Assembly (NCBI RefSeq): GCF_016807805.1
Contig: NZ_CP063362.1
Coordinates: 496,001 to 560,000, forward strand
Direction of reading: 5' to 3'
Source of the DNA: Xanthobacter dioxanivorans
Lineage (GTDB): Bacteria > Pseudomonadota > Alphaproteobacteria > Rhizobiales > Xanthobacteraceae
Length of the DNA: 64,000 nt
This document shows positions 27,366 to 37,340 of this stretch, piece by piece. Numbering within the stretch: position 1 is the first letter of the stretch; each line of letters begins with the position of its first letter. The translations under genes and the position numbers were made by a program. The notes beneath the pieces are model-generated. The model was not told where the DNA came from and ran no database searches. It saw only the letters and a list, made by a program, of their open reading frames with translations.

Positions 27366-27605
27366 GCTTTAACCCCGGAATTTTCCAGCTCCGGATAGAG
27401 CCGCGAATTGCCGTCGATGAAATTCGCGTTGCCGCGAGATGGCCTCAACCGCTCGCCTGCGACAATGATCACGACGAGAGCCATCAACCCCACGCCCCAT
27501 GCAAAACACGTTAAGGGGGTATGGCTTCCTTGGCGGACACATCCTCAGCGTCGCAGGGAGGTCGCCTGATCGTGGCGAGCAAGAGGTGCGTTGTCACGGG
27601 TGCCT
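27366..27605. other. Intergenic stretch after IS3 remnant
   Basis: About 240 bases between the transposase scar and the end of the molybdopterin subunit gene. Open frames have no family resemblance; no inverted repeat or terminator could be made out. Probably further eroded mobile-element DNA. Confidence 0.3.
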
Positions 27606-29801
27606 CTACAACAGATCCTCAATGCGGATCGGCAAGTCGCGCAGCCGCTTGCCGGTGGCGTGATGGATGGCGTTGGCGATTGCTGGCGCCACCCCGACCA
27701 TCGACACCTCGCCGAGCCCCTTCACTCCTGCGCTGTTGAAGCAGGTGTCGGGCACGTCGATGAAGGCGACGTCGATGGCGCCGATATCGGCGTTCACCGG
27801 CAGGGCGTATTCGGCGAGGTCGGCATTGAGGAAGCCACCATAGCGCGGATCGACCTCGCTGGCCTCGCGCAGCGCTGCGCCGATGCCCCACACCACGCCG
27901 CCGCGCACCTGGCTGGCGGCGGTGCGCGGGGAAATCACCCGGCCACAATCGGCGACGCTGACCACGCGCGGGACCCGTATCCGCCGCGTCGTCGCCTCGA
28001 CCCGCACCTCGACGAAATGCGCGATGTAGCTGTAGGTGACGAAATCCGGGTAGACCGGGCCGGCCATGGAGGGCAGGCCGGCCTTGAGCCGGTCATAAAT
28101 GGCGTCCGGCTGGCCGGGGGCCTTGCCCGCGACCTCCACCGTCAGTTCCGGCAGCCCGGCCTCTCGCAGGATCCGCGCCGGCTCGCGGTTCGACCCGCCG
28201 CCGGAGGACAGCGCCATCAACTGCGCCAGCAGCGCTTCCGCCGCCGCCTCGACCACAGGAATGGCAGTGGCGGTACCCCAGGAGCCAGCAGTAAGGTGCT
28301 GCGGCGCCGCGCGGGTGTCGCCGATGACCGCCACGATGTTCTCCGGCGCGACGGCGAGCTTGCGGGCAAGCGCCGCGGCGAGCGCGGTGCGAACGCCCTG
28401 GCCCATCTCGTGTACGCCGACGGCGACGGTGACGCGGCCGTCGGCGGCGAGCGTCAGCCTGGCTACCGCCGGCGCCCTCAGCCCGGCATAGGTTCCGATG
28501 GCGACGCCCCAGCCGATAAGGCCGCCGTCCTCCGCCCGCATCGATTGCGGCGCCATCGAGCGGCGTCCCCAGCCGAACATCTGCGCCCCGCGCTCCAGGC
28601 AGCGCCCGACATGGCGCGAGGACAGCGGGCGGCCGGTGACGGCGTCGACCGTGGTGTCGTTGGCAAGCCGCAGGGCCACGGGATCCATGTCCAGCTTATA
28701 GGCGAGCTCGTCGACACAGGATTCGAAGGCGAAGCAGGCGATGTGCTCGAAGGGGGCGCGCATGTAGCCAGGGGTCTGCGCGTCAGTGCGCACCAACTCG
28801 TCCTTGCCGCGGAAGTCGGCGATGCCGTAGAGGCGCGACGAGGTGGTGGCGTATTCCCCAGGGAACAGGTCGTGCCGCGAGGTCTGCGCCTGTGCCTCGT
28901 GGATCGCCGCCAGCATGCGCCCCGAGCGGTCGGCACCGAGCCGGACATGATGGCGATTGGCCGGCCGGAAGCTGGCGAGATGGTAGAGCTGGGCGCGCGG
29001 CACCACGATCTTCACCGGGCAGCCGAGCCGGCGCGCTGCCTCGGCGGCGAGCACGGTGTGGCCCTGCATCGAGTTCTTTTGCCCGAAGCCGCCGCCGACG
29101 AATGGGGAGATTACGTCGATCCGTCCGGCGTCGAGGCCGAGCGCGCTCGCGAGTCCGTGGCGTACTGCCTCGGCGTTCTGGGTGCCTTCATGGACGACGA
29201 GGCGCCCGTCCCGCCATTCGGCGACGCAGGCGATCAGCTCGATCGGGTTCTGGTGCTGCGGCGCGCTGGCGAAATGCGCGTCGATCTGCACCGGCGCCCG
29301 CGCATAGGCGGCGTCGGCGTCACCCGCCGCTATGGGCGGGATGAAATGCGCGATCGGGGTTTGCGCCTGATCGATCACCTCGATGCCGGGCGCATCGAGC
29401 TCCACCGCAAAGGGGACGGTCTCGTAGGTGGCGCGGACGAGCGTGGCGGCATGGGTGGCGGCCTCCGGGCTGTCCGCCACGACGAGGGCGATCGGTTCGC
29501 CGCGATAGGCGATCTCCGGCGAGAGCAGCGGCTGGTAGCTCTGGAAGCCATAGCCGCCGCCCATGATGAAGCCGGCGGACCTGATCGCGCCGAGGCTGGC
29601 GTGGGTCAGCACTAGGCGCACTCCCTCGGCCTCCTCGGCGGCGGCGGTGTCAAGCGAGGTCAGCCGTCCCTTGCCGATGGTGGCGATGGCGAAGACGCCA
29701 TAGGCGAGGTCCGGCCGGGCGTCGTCGGCGGCGAAGGCGATGGCGCCGCGCACCTTGTCATGGGCGTCGACGCGGGCGAGGTCGGCGAAGGGCAAGCTCA
29801 T
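27606..29801 (-). CDS. Xanthine dehydrogenase-family molybdopterin-binding subunit (large, PaoC/YagR-like)
   Basis: A 731-residue molybdenum-cofactor subunit. Seen: 'MQGHTVLAAEAARRLG' after 'GGGFGQKN' (molybdopterin contact), 'VHEMGQGVRTALAAALA' and the C-terminal 'SAGVKGLGEVSMVGVAPAIANAIHHATG' which carries the catalytic Glu. Of the family types (xanthine dehydrogenase, CO dehydrogenase, aldehyde oxidoreductase) the order small-medium-large and the Fe-S insert in the medium subunit fit periplasmic aldehyde oxidoreductase PaoABC. It begins four bases after the medium subunit. No molybdenum-cofactor chaperone (XdhC/PaoD) is visible nearby. Substrate unknown; aromatic aldehyde or N-heterocycle hydroxylation are both possible. 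Confidence 0.88.
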   Translation of the reverse strand: MSLPFADLARVDAHDKVRGAIAFAADDARPDLAYGVFAIATIGKGRLTSLDTAAAEEAEGVRLVLTHASLGAIRSAGFIMGGGYGFQSYQPLLSPEIAYRGEPIALVVADSPEAATHAATLVRATYETVPFAVELDAPGIEVIDQAQTPIAHFIPPIAAGDADAAYARAPVQIDAHFASAPQHQNPIELIACVAEWRDGRLVVHEGTQNAEAVRHGLASALGLDAGRIDVISPFVGGGFGQKNSMQGHTVLAAEAARRLGCPVKIVVPRAQLYHLASFRPANRHHVRLGADRSGRMLAAIHEAQAQTSRHDLFPGEYATTSSRLYGIADFRGKDELVRTDAQTPGYMRAPFEHIACFAFESCVDELAYKLDMDPVALRLANDTTVDAVTGRPLSSRHVGRCLERGAQMFGWGRRSMAPQSMRAEDGGLIGWGVAIGTYAGLRAPAVARLTLAADGRVTVAVGVHEMGQGVRTALAAALARKLAVAPENIVAVIGDTRAAPQHLTAGSWGTATAIPVVEAAAEALLAQLMALSSGGGSNREPARILREAGLPELTVEVAGKAPGQPDAIYDRLKAGLPSMAGPVYPDFVTYSYIAHFVEVRVEATTRRIRVPRVVSVADCGRVISPRTAASQVRGGVVWGIGAALREASEVDPRYGGFLNADLAEYALPVNADIGAIDVAFIDVPDTCFNSAGVKGLGEVSMVGVAPAIANAIHHATGKRLRDLPIRIEDLL

Positions 29802-29805
29802 GGGA

Positions 29806-30787
29806 TCAGTTCCTCTCCCGGGCGATGGACAGGGCGTCGGCGACGGCCCGGATGCCGAGCTCGACCTTGAAGCCGTTCATCCGGCCGGGCCGGGCGCCGG
29901 CGAATGCCGCCTCGCCGGCTTCGCGGGCGGTGTCCGGCGTGAACGGGCGACCGACGAGCGTCGCCTCGGCCTCGCGCGCCCGCCAGGGCCGAGTGGCGAC
30001 GCCGCCGAGGGCAAGGCGCGCCTCGGCCACCGTGTCACCCTCCATCCGCAGCGCTGCAGCCACCGAGACCAGCGCGAAGGCATAGGATTCGCGGTCGCGG
30101 ATCTTGTGATAGGTCGAGGCGCGCCCAAGCGCGGTCTTCGGCACGCGGATGCGCACGATGATCTCGCCGGGGGCGAGCGTGGTCTCGACATCCGGCGTGG
30201 CGCCGGGCGGGATATGCAGCGCCTCGACAGGGAGGCTGCGCGGGCCGCGGGGGCCCTCGACGTCCAGCTGCGCGTCGAAGGCGACGAGCGCGACCGCCCA
30301 GTCGCCGGGATAGACGGCGATGCAGGCTTCACTGCCGCCGAACAGCGCGTGGCCGCGGTCAATGCCCTCCTTCGCCGCGCAGCCGCTGCCGGATGCGCGC
30401 TTGTTACAGGCGAAGGGCGGACCGTTTCGGAAGTAGGCGCAGCGGGTGCGTTGGAGCAGGTTGCCGCCGACGCTCGCCATGTTGCGCAATTGCTGTGAGG
30501 CGGCGCGCCACAGCGATTCCGACAGGGCGGGATAATCGCGCATGATCACCGGATCGGCGGCAACGTCGCTCATGCGGGCGAGGGCGCCAAACGCCAGCTC
30601 GCCCGGCTGCGACGTGTCGATGGTCTCCAACACGCGCAGGCCGTTTATGTCGACGACATGGTCGGGGGTCTCGACGCCGAGCTTCATCAGGTCATAGAGC
30701 GTGGTGCCACCGGCGAGCAGGCGGGTGCCGGGCCCGGCCGCCTCGACCGCCCGCATCGCGTCAGCGACGCTGGTCGCCCGCACATAG

Positions 30788-30801
<14 letters not shown>
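29806..30801 (-). CDS. FAD-binding medium subunit with [4Fe-4S] insert (PaoB/YagS-like)
   Basis: A 331-residue FAD-binding subunit of the molybdenum hydroxylase family, with flavin motif 'LLAGGTTLYDLMKLG' near residues 32-46 and 'SVGGNLLQRTRCAYFR' later. The stretch 'TRCAYFRNGPPFACNKRASG' continuing to 'SGCAAKEG' supplies four cysteines, matching the extra [4Fe-4S] cluster site of PaoB and 4-hydroxybenzoyl-CoA reductase beta subunits. It overlaps the small-subunit gene by 14 bases and is followed after four bases by the large subunit. Electrons pass from molybdenum through [2Fe-2S] clusters to this FAD. Confidence 0.9.
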
Positions 30802-31336
<535 letters not shown>

Positions 31337-31501
31337 CTTCTGCTCCGTTCCGTTGAAGGTGTCCCGCACAGGGCGCCGTACGGAGACGTAACGTCGCGGT
31401 CAGATTTGCCGTTTCGAGGCTAGACGTATTCCAGATTCAGATGCGCCTTTCGGGTTCCGCACGGATGGCGCGGGGCCAGCGCGGGCCTGGCCATGGGCCC
31501 A

Positions 31502-32455
31502 TCATCCACGTAGGGAGCGGCGATACTCTCCGGGCGACAGCCCGACTCTCCGTCGGAAGGCCCGCGTGAAGGCGCTTTGTGACGAGAACCCCGACCGCAG
31601 TGCGATCTCCGCCAGCGGCACTTTTCCGGCGACAATCTCGCTCTTGGCGCGCTCCAGGCGCAGTTGGCTCACATATCGGTGTGGGGGCACGCCAATCGCC
31701 GCCGCGAAGGAGCGGCTGAAATGGAATGCGCTCATGCAGGCGACTCTGGCCAGCGACGCCAGCGATATGTCGTCGTCCAGATGATGCTCGATATGGGCAA
31801 CGACACGTGAGAGTCTTGACGGATCGAGAGGTCTTCTTTGGTCGCGCGCGATGGAGGCTGGGGTGAACTCGGCGTAGTTTTGCAGGAGATGGGCCGACAG
31901 CATCGTAACGGCCGCATCCGCCAGCAGGCGTCCGGCAGAAGTCTCACGCTCCATTTCGGCAAGAACGGTACGGCCGAAATAGTCGATCATCGTGTCGCGG
32001 GGCGTGGCGGCGCTGCGCAGCACCGGCTTGCGGCAGGCAACCGCTTCGTCGGAGGCGACCGCGTCGAGGCTGGATTGCGGAATGTAGATGTGGCCGGCCA
32101 TGAGCGGCGAGCGCGTGGTGCGAATTTCGTCGGCACGCACCTCGGCGGGGCAGACCCAGGCCGTGCCGGTGTGAGTTGGGACCGGGTGTTCGCGACTTCC
32201 GAACTTGCAGGTGGCGCGCCCGTCGCGAACCCCTTCCAATAGGAAGACGATCTCAATCTGCTCGCCATTGTAGCCCGGCCCCTCGGTGCCGGCGTGCGCG
32301 CGCAATTCCGCACTCGCCTCCGACCAGCCACGCCCCTCGGACGATCTAATCAACCGCGACGTCGGATATTTTGCCTGTCCGTGTGAGTACATCCCTGCGA
32401 CACTCAGCTGAAACAGCGAGCATCTTACTCCTGTGCCGAGCGGCGTGGGAGTCAT
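31502..32455 (-). CDS. AraC-family transcriptional regulator
   Basis: A 317-residue regulator with a C-terminal double helix-turn-helix: 'VVAHIEHHLDDDISLASLARVACMSAFHFSRSF' region followed by 'RLERAKSEIVAGKVPLAEIALRSGFSSQSAFTRAFRR' region and closing 'RVGLSPGEYRRSLRG'. The N-terminal part contains 'EGPGYNGEQIEIVFLLEGVRDGRATC', a cupin-like ligand domain. The start at 32455 is preferred; the frame is open further upstream into the NiCoT gene. It stands between the molybdenum hydroxylase operon (downstream, same strand) and the nickel/cobalt permease, and could regulate the hydroxylase. Confidence 0.85.
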   Translation of the reverse strand: MTPTPLGTGVRCSLFQLSVAGMYSHGQAKYPTSRLIRSSEGRGWSEASAELRAHAGTEGPGYNGEQIEIVFLLEGVRDGRATCKFGSREHPVPTHTGTAWVCPAEVRADEIRTTRSPLMAGHIYIPQSSLDAVASDEAVACRKPVLRSAATPRDTMIDYFGRTVLAEMERETSAGRLLADAAVTMLSAHLLQNYAEFTPASIARDQRRPLDPSRLSRVVAHIEHHLDDDISLASLARVACMSAFHFSRSFAAAIGVPPHRYVSQLRLERAKSEIVAGKVPLAEIALRSGFSSQSAFTRAFRRRVGLSPGEYRRSLRG

Positions 32456-32526
32456 GGCCTTAGGTGCGGAGCTCACGTCACCGGGCGAATGCGAAAAGGC
32501 CGTCGCCCAGAGCGGCTGCGGAGAAC

Positions 32527-33648
32527 TTATTCTGCCTCGACATTGCTTGGGCGGGAAGCATTCCGCCACCGATGTGTTCTGCTCGTCCCGGAGGCCCACA
32601 TCAAGGCTGCGACGAGCCAGAAGGTAACGAACAAGCCGGCGATGCCAAAGCCTACGGCGTTCATGTCGAGCGCCTCAACGACGTCCCAGGCACCGCCATG
32701 CAGCGCGAACCGCTCGCCGACAAGGCCGGTAATCTCGACGGAGCCGATGAGCAGGGCAACAATGACCGACAGACCGGTAATGGCGAGATTGTAGTGCAGG
32801 CGACGTAGCGGATGCGCTGACGCCCAGCCATAGGCTGCAGTCATGAACACACCCTGCGCGGTGTCGAACAGCGACATACCGGCAGCAAACAGGATCGGCA
32901 GGCACAGGATTGCGTACCAGGGCAAGCCGCCGGCGGCCCCGGAGGTCGCCAGCACCAGCAGGGCAACCTCCGTCGCGGTGTCGAATCCGAGGCCGAAGAG
33001 TAGACCGACGGCATACATATGCCGGGGACGGTGCACCACGCCGGCGACACGGCCGATCAGCCGGGAAAAAAGGCCACGGCGGGTGAGCCGGCGCTCAATC
33101 TCCGCCTCGTCCGGTGCGCCGCTGCTCAGGCCCTGTCCGGCGCGCCACAGCTCGACCAATACAACAAGATTAAGTATGGCAATGGCATAGAGGAAGCCAC
33201 CGGACACCAGCGTGCCGATGAGGCTGGTCACGCGGTGCAACGTCGAGCCGTCATCGAGGACCGGTGCGGCAAGTGCCCTGACGCCGAAGGCGAGCAGCAA
33301 AGTCAGCAGGAGAACCACGGTAGAATGGCCGCTGGCGAACCAGAAGCCGACCGTCTCTGGCTGCCGCCCCTCCTGCAGCAGCTTGCGCGTGGTGTTGTCG
33401 ATAGCGGCGATGTGGTCGGCGTCGAAGGCGTGACGAACGCCAAGCAGATAGGCTGTCAGACCGAGCCCGACACTGAATGCGAGTCCGCCCGGACCTGAAG
33501 TCGCTGTGTGGATGGGAGTGGTGCCGATGATGGCAAATAGCAGCCCCCAGCCAGCGACGTGCAGCAGAACGATGGTGGCCACCGCGCCGATCGGCGCGGT
33601 GGCTCTAGTGGTTGGGAGGCGATACATGCGCGGCCTCAGCATCTTCAT
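32527..33648 (-). CDS. NiCoT-family nickel/cobalt permease (HoxN/NixA type)
   Basis: A 373-residue membrane protein with about eight helices. The NiCoT signature in helix 2 is 'LGVRHAFDADHIAAIDNTTRK' type (HxxxxDH motif), followed by 'GFWFASGHSTVV' and 'LGFDTATEVALL', all diagnostic metal-transport motifs. It imports Ni2+ and/or Co2+ with high affinity. It is 11 bases downstream of the DUF4331 gene on the same strand. The metal might serve urease, hydrogenase or B12 enzymes, none of which is in the window. I saw no recognisable cobalamin riboswitch upstream. Confidence 0.93.
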   Translation of the reverse strand: MKMLRPRMYRLPTTRATAPIGAVATIVLLHVAGWGLLFAIIGTTPIHTATSGPGGLAFSVGLGLTAYLLGVRHAFDADHIAAIDNTTRKLLQEGRQPETVGFWFASGHSTVVLLLTLLLAFGVRALAAPVLDDGSTLHRVTSLIGTLVSGGFLYAIAILNLVVLVELWRAGQGLSSGAPDEAEIERRLTRRGLFSRLIGRVAGVVHRPRHMYAVGLLFGLGFDTATEVALLVLATSGAAGGLPWYAILCLPILFAAGMSLFDTAQGVFMTAAYGWASAHPLRRLHYNLAITGLSVIVALLIGSVEITGLVGERFALHGGAWDVVEALDMNAVGFGIAGLFVTFWLVAALMWASGTSRTHRWRNASRPSNVEAE

Positions 33649-33659
33649 CGTGGGGGGCC

Positions 33660-34687
33660 TCAGGCCACAGGCGGCATGTAGGGGAAACGGTCAATCGGTT
33701 TCGGCGAGACCGATTCACGGCCGATGCCGAGTGCGATCGGCGTGTTTGCCGCCAGGCTGAACATGACGTCCGGCGCGTTATCGATCAGCGAACGACCGTT
33801 CCAGCCATCGAAGCCGAAGGTCGCTGGGGTGCCAACCACATAGGGCAGGAGTTTGGGGAAGAAGCGATGGGCGAGTGCCACGCCATAGCCCACAGGATCC
33901 ACCGAGGTGCCGTAGGCGGCGACGACATCGGCAACAGCCTTGGCAACCCGAGCACCATGGGCGGCAAAATCCTCGGTGGGGACGCCAGCGTTCAGCCGGT
34001 TGCCGAGATCCTCGTCATATTGGGTGAACAGGGGATGGATCATCGGCAGGCCGACGCGATTGACCGCGTGCCAGCCACCGGCATCGGTGGCGAGGCTGGC
34101 GACCGCCCAGACGCCGATCCGGCTTCCGGGTGCGGCAGCGAACTCGGCGTCCGGCACCTCCAATACGATGGAGTAGACCGTGTGGCCGGCGAACAGGTTC
34201 CGAGCTTTTCTGGGATTCCAACCCATCAGGTTCACGGTCGTACCGTCTTGGAAGGCATGGCCGACGGCGTGCAGCACGTCGGGCTCGATCCAGAATGGAT
34301 CGCCCGCCTTTCCGGCCCACAAGCGTAGGCCGTCGGGGCCGGGGACGGTCTTTCCCGTGCGGCCCTGCGCGATCACTTCGCCATCAGCCCGGGGATCGCT
34401 CGCCTCGGCGGCCGCAAGCCGGCGGAGTACGCAGCTCTGCCCGCCGGTTGCGTCGCGCGCGCCGAACGCGAGACGGAAAGTCAAGTCCTCGACGGCATCG
34501 CCGTTGAGATCGACCTTGAACTCGTACCGGCCCTCGGGGTGATAGCCCGGCTCGGGATGGACCCGAAGATGGAATGGCAGACATTAATGGCGAGGACGGT
34601 GCCGGTCTCGCCACGGAAGACATACAGGTCGGTGATGTCGAGGCGGATGTCCTGGCGGGCGAGGGGTGAATCGAGATGATGCGACAT
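33660..34687 (-). pseudogene. DUF4331 family gene, frameshifted
   Basis: The start at 34687 gives 'MSHHLDSPLARQDIRLDITD' and 'LYVFRGETGTVLAINVCHS', the typical DUF4331 N-terminus. Around 34550 the homology moves to another frame: 'PGYHPEGRYEFKVDLNGDAV' continuing into the long C-terminal part 'EDLTFRLAFGARDATGG ... LFTQYDEDLGNRLNAG'. A single-base indel explains the break; the original frame runs into a stop within about 25 codons. DUF4331 proteins are secreted or periplasmic proteins of unknown function, resembling beta-propeller chaperone-like proteins. Either an inactivated gene or a sequencing error. The NiCoT gene follows after 11 bases. Confidence 0.78.
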
Positions 34688-34909
34688 GGGGAGGCTCGCT
34701 AAAGGAGTAGGTGGCGCAGGCGCGCCGCCTACTTGAGATCGATGCCGGAGTATTGCGCCGTGCCGTCCGTCCCTATTCCACGATGGTTATCGGGCTTGCT
34801 GGACCGCATCGGGACTTGTCAGCGCGGAGGACGAGCCGGCGCAAGATCGGTCAAGAACGCGGCAAGCCGGGAAAAGACCGCGGGGCTGCCGGCATGGCTT
34901 GATCGGCGC

Positions 34910-35872
34910 ATGAAGCACGTTGAAGGCTCACTGGCGACTGCCACAGCACCGCCCGTCGCAATCGACATCATCGATCGCCCTTCCCGTTCTCCGCTGGTAT
35001 TGCAAGAGCACCGCTGGCGTCGGCGACCGACCCATCCCGATGGCACCACGTCCGCCCGCGACATCACGCTGTCGCGCTGGGTGGGGAAAGCGCCGCTGGA
35101 AGTTGCTGCCGGGGAGGTCGAAGCCTGTCACGTCGTCTCGATAGCGTTGCGGTCGACAGCAGCGACGTTCCATTGGGGCCTACGCCGTGTGGTCGATGGC
35201 CTGCTCCCGGCCTCCACCCTGCTTGTGACGGGGCCGCGCGAGCATGGATGCCGAGCTTCCTACCGCGAAGCATCCGATGTTCTCCGGGTGTATCTGCCGC
35301 CGGCATTGATTAGCGAATGTTGGGACAGCCTGTTCCCGAGACATAGGGAGGACGATGCGCCGCTTTGCACGGCGTCCATCATCAATGACGTCTCATTGTT
35401 ACGCTTGATGCTTTCGTTGGTGGATATCGACAGGCGGGACGACCAGCTGGCTCCCGTCATCGCCGAAAGCGTCGGCATCGCCCTGGTGACGCGATTGGTC
35501 TCGCTCTGCGGCACGCTCGGCGGACCGGAGGCCCCTCGCAGGGCGCTCGCCGCCTGGCGGCTGGAGCGGGTAAAGGACTATATCGAGGCGCATCTCGACC
35601 GGGTTCTGACGCTCGACGAGATGGCCCGCGCCGCCGAGCTCAGCCGCATCCGCTTCGGCGCCCAGTTTCGCGAGGCCACGGGGGTGACGCCCTACGCTTA
35701 TGTGCTGCACAGGCGGATCGCCTATGCGCAGACGATGCTTCGCGACAGCGACCGATCCCTGGCGGAAATCGCCCTGCTCGCCGGTTTCAGCAGCCAGGCG
35801 CATTTCACCACGCTGTTTGGGCGGCTCATCGGCTTGTCTCCCGGAAGATGGCGCCGCCAATCGAGGGAATGA
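34910..35872 (+). CDS. AraC-family transcriptional regulator
   Basis: A 320-residue regulator. The C-terminal domain has 'RVKDYIEAHLDRVLTLDEMARAAELSRIRF' region and 'MLRDSDRSLAEIALLAGFSSQAHFTTLFGRLIG' region, the two helix-turn-helix motifs of AraC/XylS, ending 'LSPGRWRRQSRE'. The N-terminal 200 residues contain 'ALRSTAATFHWGLRRVVDG', a less conserved ligand domain. The ATG at 34910 is my choice; an upstream frame to 34733 is open but lacks homology. It is divergent from the broken DUF4331/NiCoT genes, which it might once have controlled; downstream lies only a relaxase remnant. Confidence 0.85.
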   Translation: MKHVEGSLATATAPPVAIDIIDRPSRSPLVLQEHRWRRRPTHPDGTTSARDITLSRWVGKAPLEVAAGEVEACHVVSIALRSTAATFHWGLRRVVDGLLPASTLLVTGPREHGCRASYREASDVLRVYLPPALISECWDSLFPRHREDDAPLCTASIINDVSLLRLMLSLVDIDRRDDQLAPVIAESVGIALVTRLVSLCGTLGGPEAPRRALAAWRLERVKDYIEAHLDRVLTLDEMARAAELSRIRFGAQFREATGVTPYAYVLHRRIAYAQTMLRDSDRSLAEIALLAGFSSQAHFTTLFGRLIGLSPGRWRRQSRE

Positions 35873-35952
35873 CGTGCCCAGCCGCCGGAAGCAGCGGTCT
35901 CGAAGGCGGTCTCGGCGAGAACGGTCACGCCGCCCATCGGGTGATGCGCGGG

Positions 35953-36262
35953 ATGGGTGAACGCGGCGACATTGTCCGCACCATGCAGAAGCCACACCTA
36001 CCGGCGCGGCGCTCGCTCAGGAGAGAGCGAAGCCTTTCCAAGCTGCCGCCGATGGCGAAAGCGTCGCGGGCACCCTCACCGGGACAGTGCAGCTATCGAG
36101 CGGCAAGTTCGCCGTCGTCGAAAAGTCCCGCGAGTTCACGCTCGTCCCGTGGCGGCCGGTTATTAATCGTCAGCTTGGACGTAAGGTCAGCGGCGTTGGC
36201 AGACTGGATCGGTTTCTTGGCAGTCAGGGCGGCAGAGTGGGCTCGGATTGCAATGGAGGTAA
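35953..36262 (+). pseudogene. Remnant of a conjugative relaxase (DUF3363-type C-terminal end)
   Basis: Three frames together recall the end of DUF3363 relaxase/VirD2-like proteins. First 'GERGDIVRTMQ', usual 'ERGDIIRTMQ'; then in another frame 'VAGTLTGTVQLSSGKFAVV' and 'LVPWRPVINRQLGRKVSG', usual 'GRFAMIDDGLGF.LVPWRP.LE..LG..VSG'; and in a third 'GSVSWQSGRQSGLGLQWR' to a TAA at 36260, usual 'GGVDWSFGRKRGLGL'. A large internal deletion and at least two frameshifts have occurred. It indicates a former integrative/conjugative element or plasmid at this place. Confidence 0.68.
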
Positions 36263-36271
36263 CGGCCGGCA

Positions 36272-37171
36272 TCATAACATTGGGTTTGACGACCGGGCTT
36301 CATTGATAAGCCAGTTCGCGAACACCTGTATTGGAGCGTCACTCAATCGGATCGGCTCCGGCAGGACGAGGCAGAAGGTCTTGGAGATCGACTCACCGTC
36401 AGGCCAAGGCGCGGCCAAGCGACCTTCTGCTAACTCGGTTTCGATATACAGGCGCGGCACCAACGCAACGCCGAGGCCAGCCAACGCGGCTTCGATCTGC
36501 ATGGCATGGAGATCGTAACGGGCACCAACCGCAGGATTGGTCAGCATGATCCCGGTTTCCTGCGCATAGCGTTGCCAGGCGTCCGGGTTCTGACGTCGAT
36601 GAAGGAGCGGCAGTACATCCAAGGATACCGTTCCTTCACCTTTACCGAGAAGCGCCGGATGGCAAACCGGGACCAGCGTCTCGTGCAACAGCCGGTGCGT
36701 TCTCATTCCCGTCCATGCGGGATGCTCGAAATGGATCGCAGCATCGAAACCGCTTCCGGCAAGCACAAACGGCTCCATCCGCTCAGTAAGATGCACGATG
36801 ATGTTCGGGTGTTTCTCCCGGAACCGTGCCAGGCGAGGAATGAGCCAGCGCACCGCGAAGGTCGGGATCGTGGCGACGTCGATACTTGCGCCATCGCTGG
36901 GTTGCCCCATCAGATATTGGCTGTCGCGCTCCAGCCGGTCCAGGGACTCGCGAACCTGAACGGCATAACGCTCTCCATTCGGCAAAAGCCGAACACGATT
37001 GCCGACCCGCTCGAACAGCGTAACGCCAAGGAACGCTTCCAGCCGGCCGATCTGGCGGCTGATCGCCCCTTCGGTCAGGGCCAGTTCGTCGGCAGCGCGA
37101 GCAAAGCTTCCATGACGCGCCGACGCTTCGAACGCCATGAGTGCGGAATTGCTGGGAATTTTGCGGCGCAT
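36272..37171 (-). CDS. LysR-family transcriptional regulator, GcvA-like
   Basis: A 299-residue LysR-type protein with N-terminal 'LMAFEASARHGSFARAADEL' and 'TEGAISRQIGRLEAFLGVTL', the GcvA-like pattern, and a C-terminal inducer domain with 'RWLIPRLARFREKHPNIIVH'. It is divergent from the gene trio starting at 37341 with a 170-base spacer that contains two inverted repeats, so it is probably their activator. Codon use appears less extremely GC-rich than in the first 30 kb, in keeping with acquired DNA. Confidence 0.88.
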   Translation of the reverse strand: MRRKIPSNSALMAFEASARHGSFARAADELALTEGAISRQIGRLEAFLGVTLFERVGNRVRLLPNGERYAVQVRESLDRLERDSQYLMGQPSDGASIDVATIPTFAVRWLIPRLARFREKHPNIIVHLTERMEPFVLAGSGFDAAIHFEHPAWTGMRTHRLLHETLVPVCHPALLGKGEGTVSLDVLPLLHRRQNPDAWQRYAQETGIMLTNPAVGARYDLHAMQIEAALAGLGVALVPRLYIETELAEGRLAAPWPDGESISKTFCLVLPEPIRLSDAPIQVFANWLINEARSSNPML

Positions 37172-37249
37172 GACGGCTCCTGACAGGATGGGTCGGCATT
37201 CGATCCGCCGTCACCTTGATATTTGGTCACTGAAGCATGATCCGCTGTC

Positions 37250-37284
37250 GTTATATAGGCGATAACTGGAGGCCTATCATGATA
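37250..37284. promoter_or_regulatory. LysR-type box and palindrome in divergent region
   Basis: GTTAT-N7-ATAAC at 37250-37266 is an inverted repeat of the T-N11-A type expected for a LysR regulator. A perfect 10-base palindrome TATCATGATA follows at 37275-37284. Both lie between the LysR start (37171) and the start at 37341. Confidence 0.6.
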
Positions 37285-37340
37285 AAATATCAACGATAGA
37301 CAAGGCCGCAAGCCCCCCGCTTGCGGTCGAAGGTGATGCG

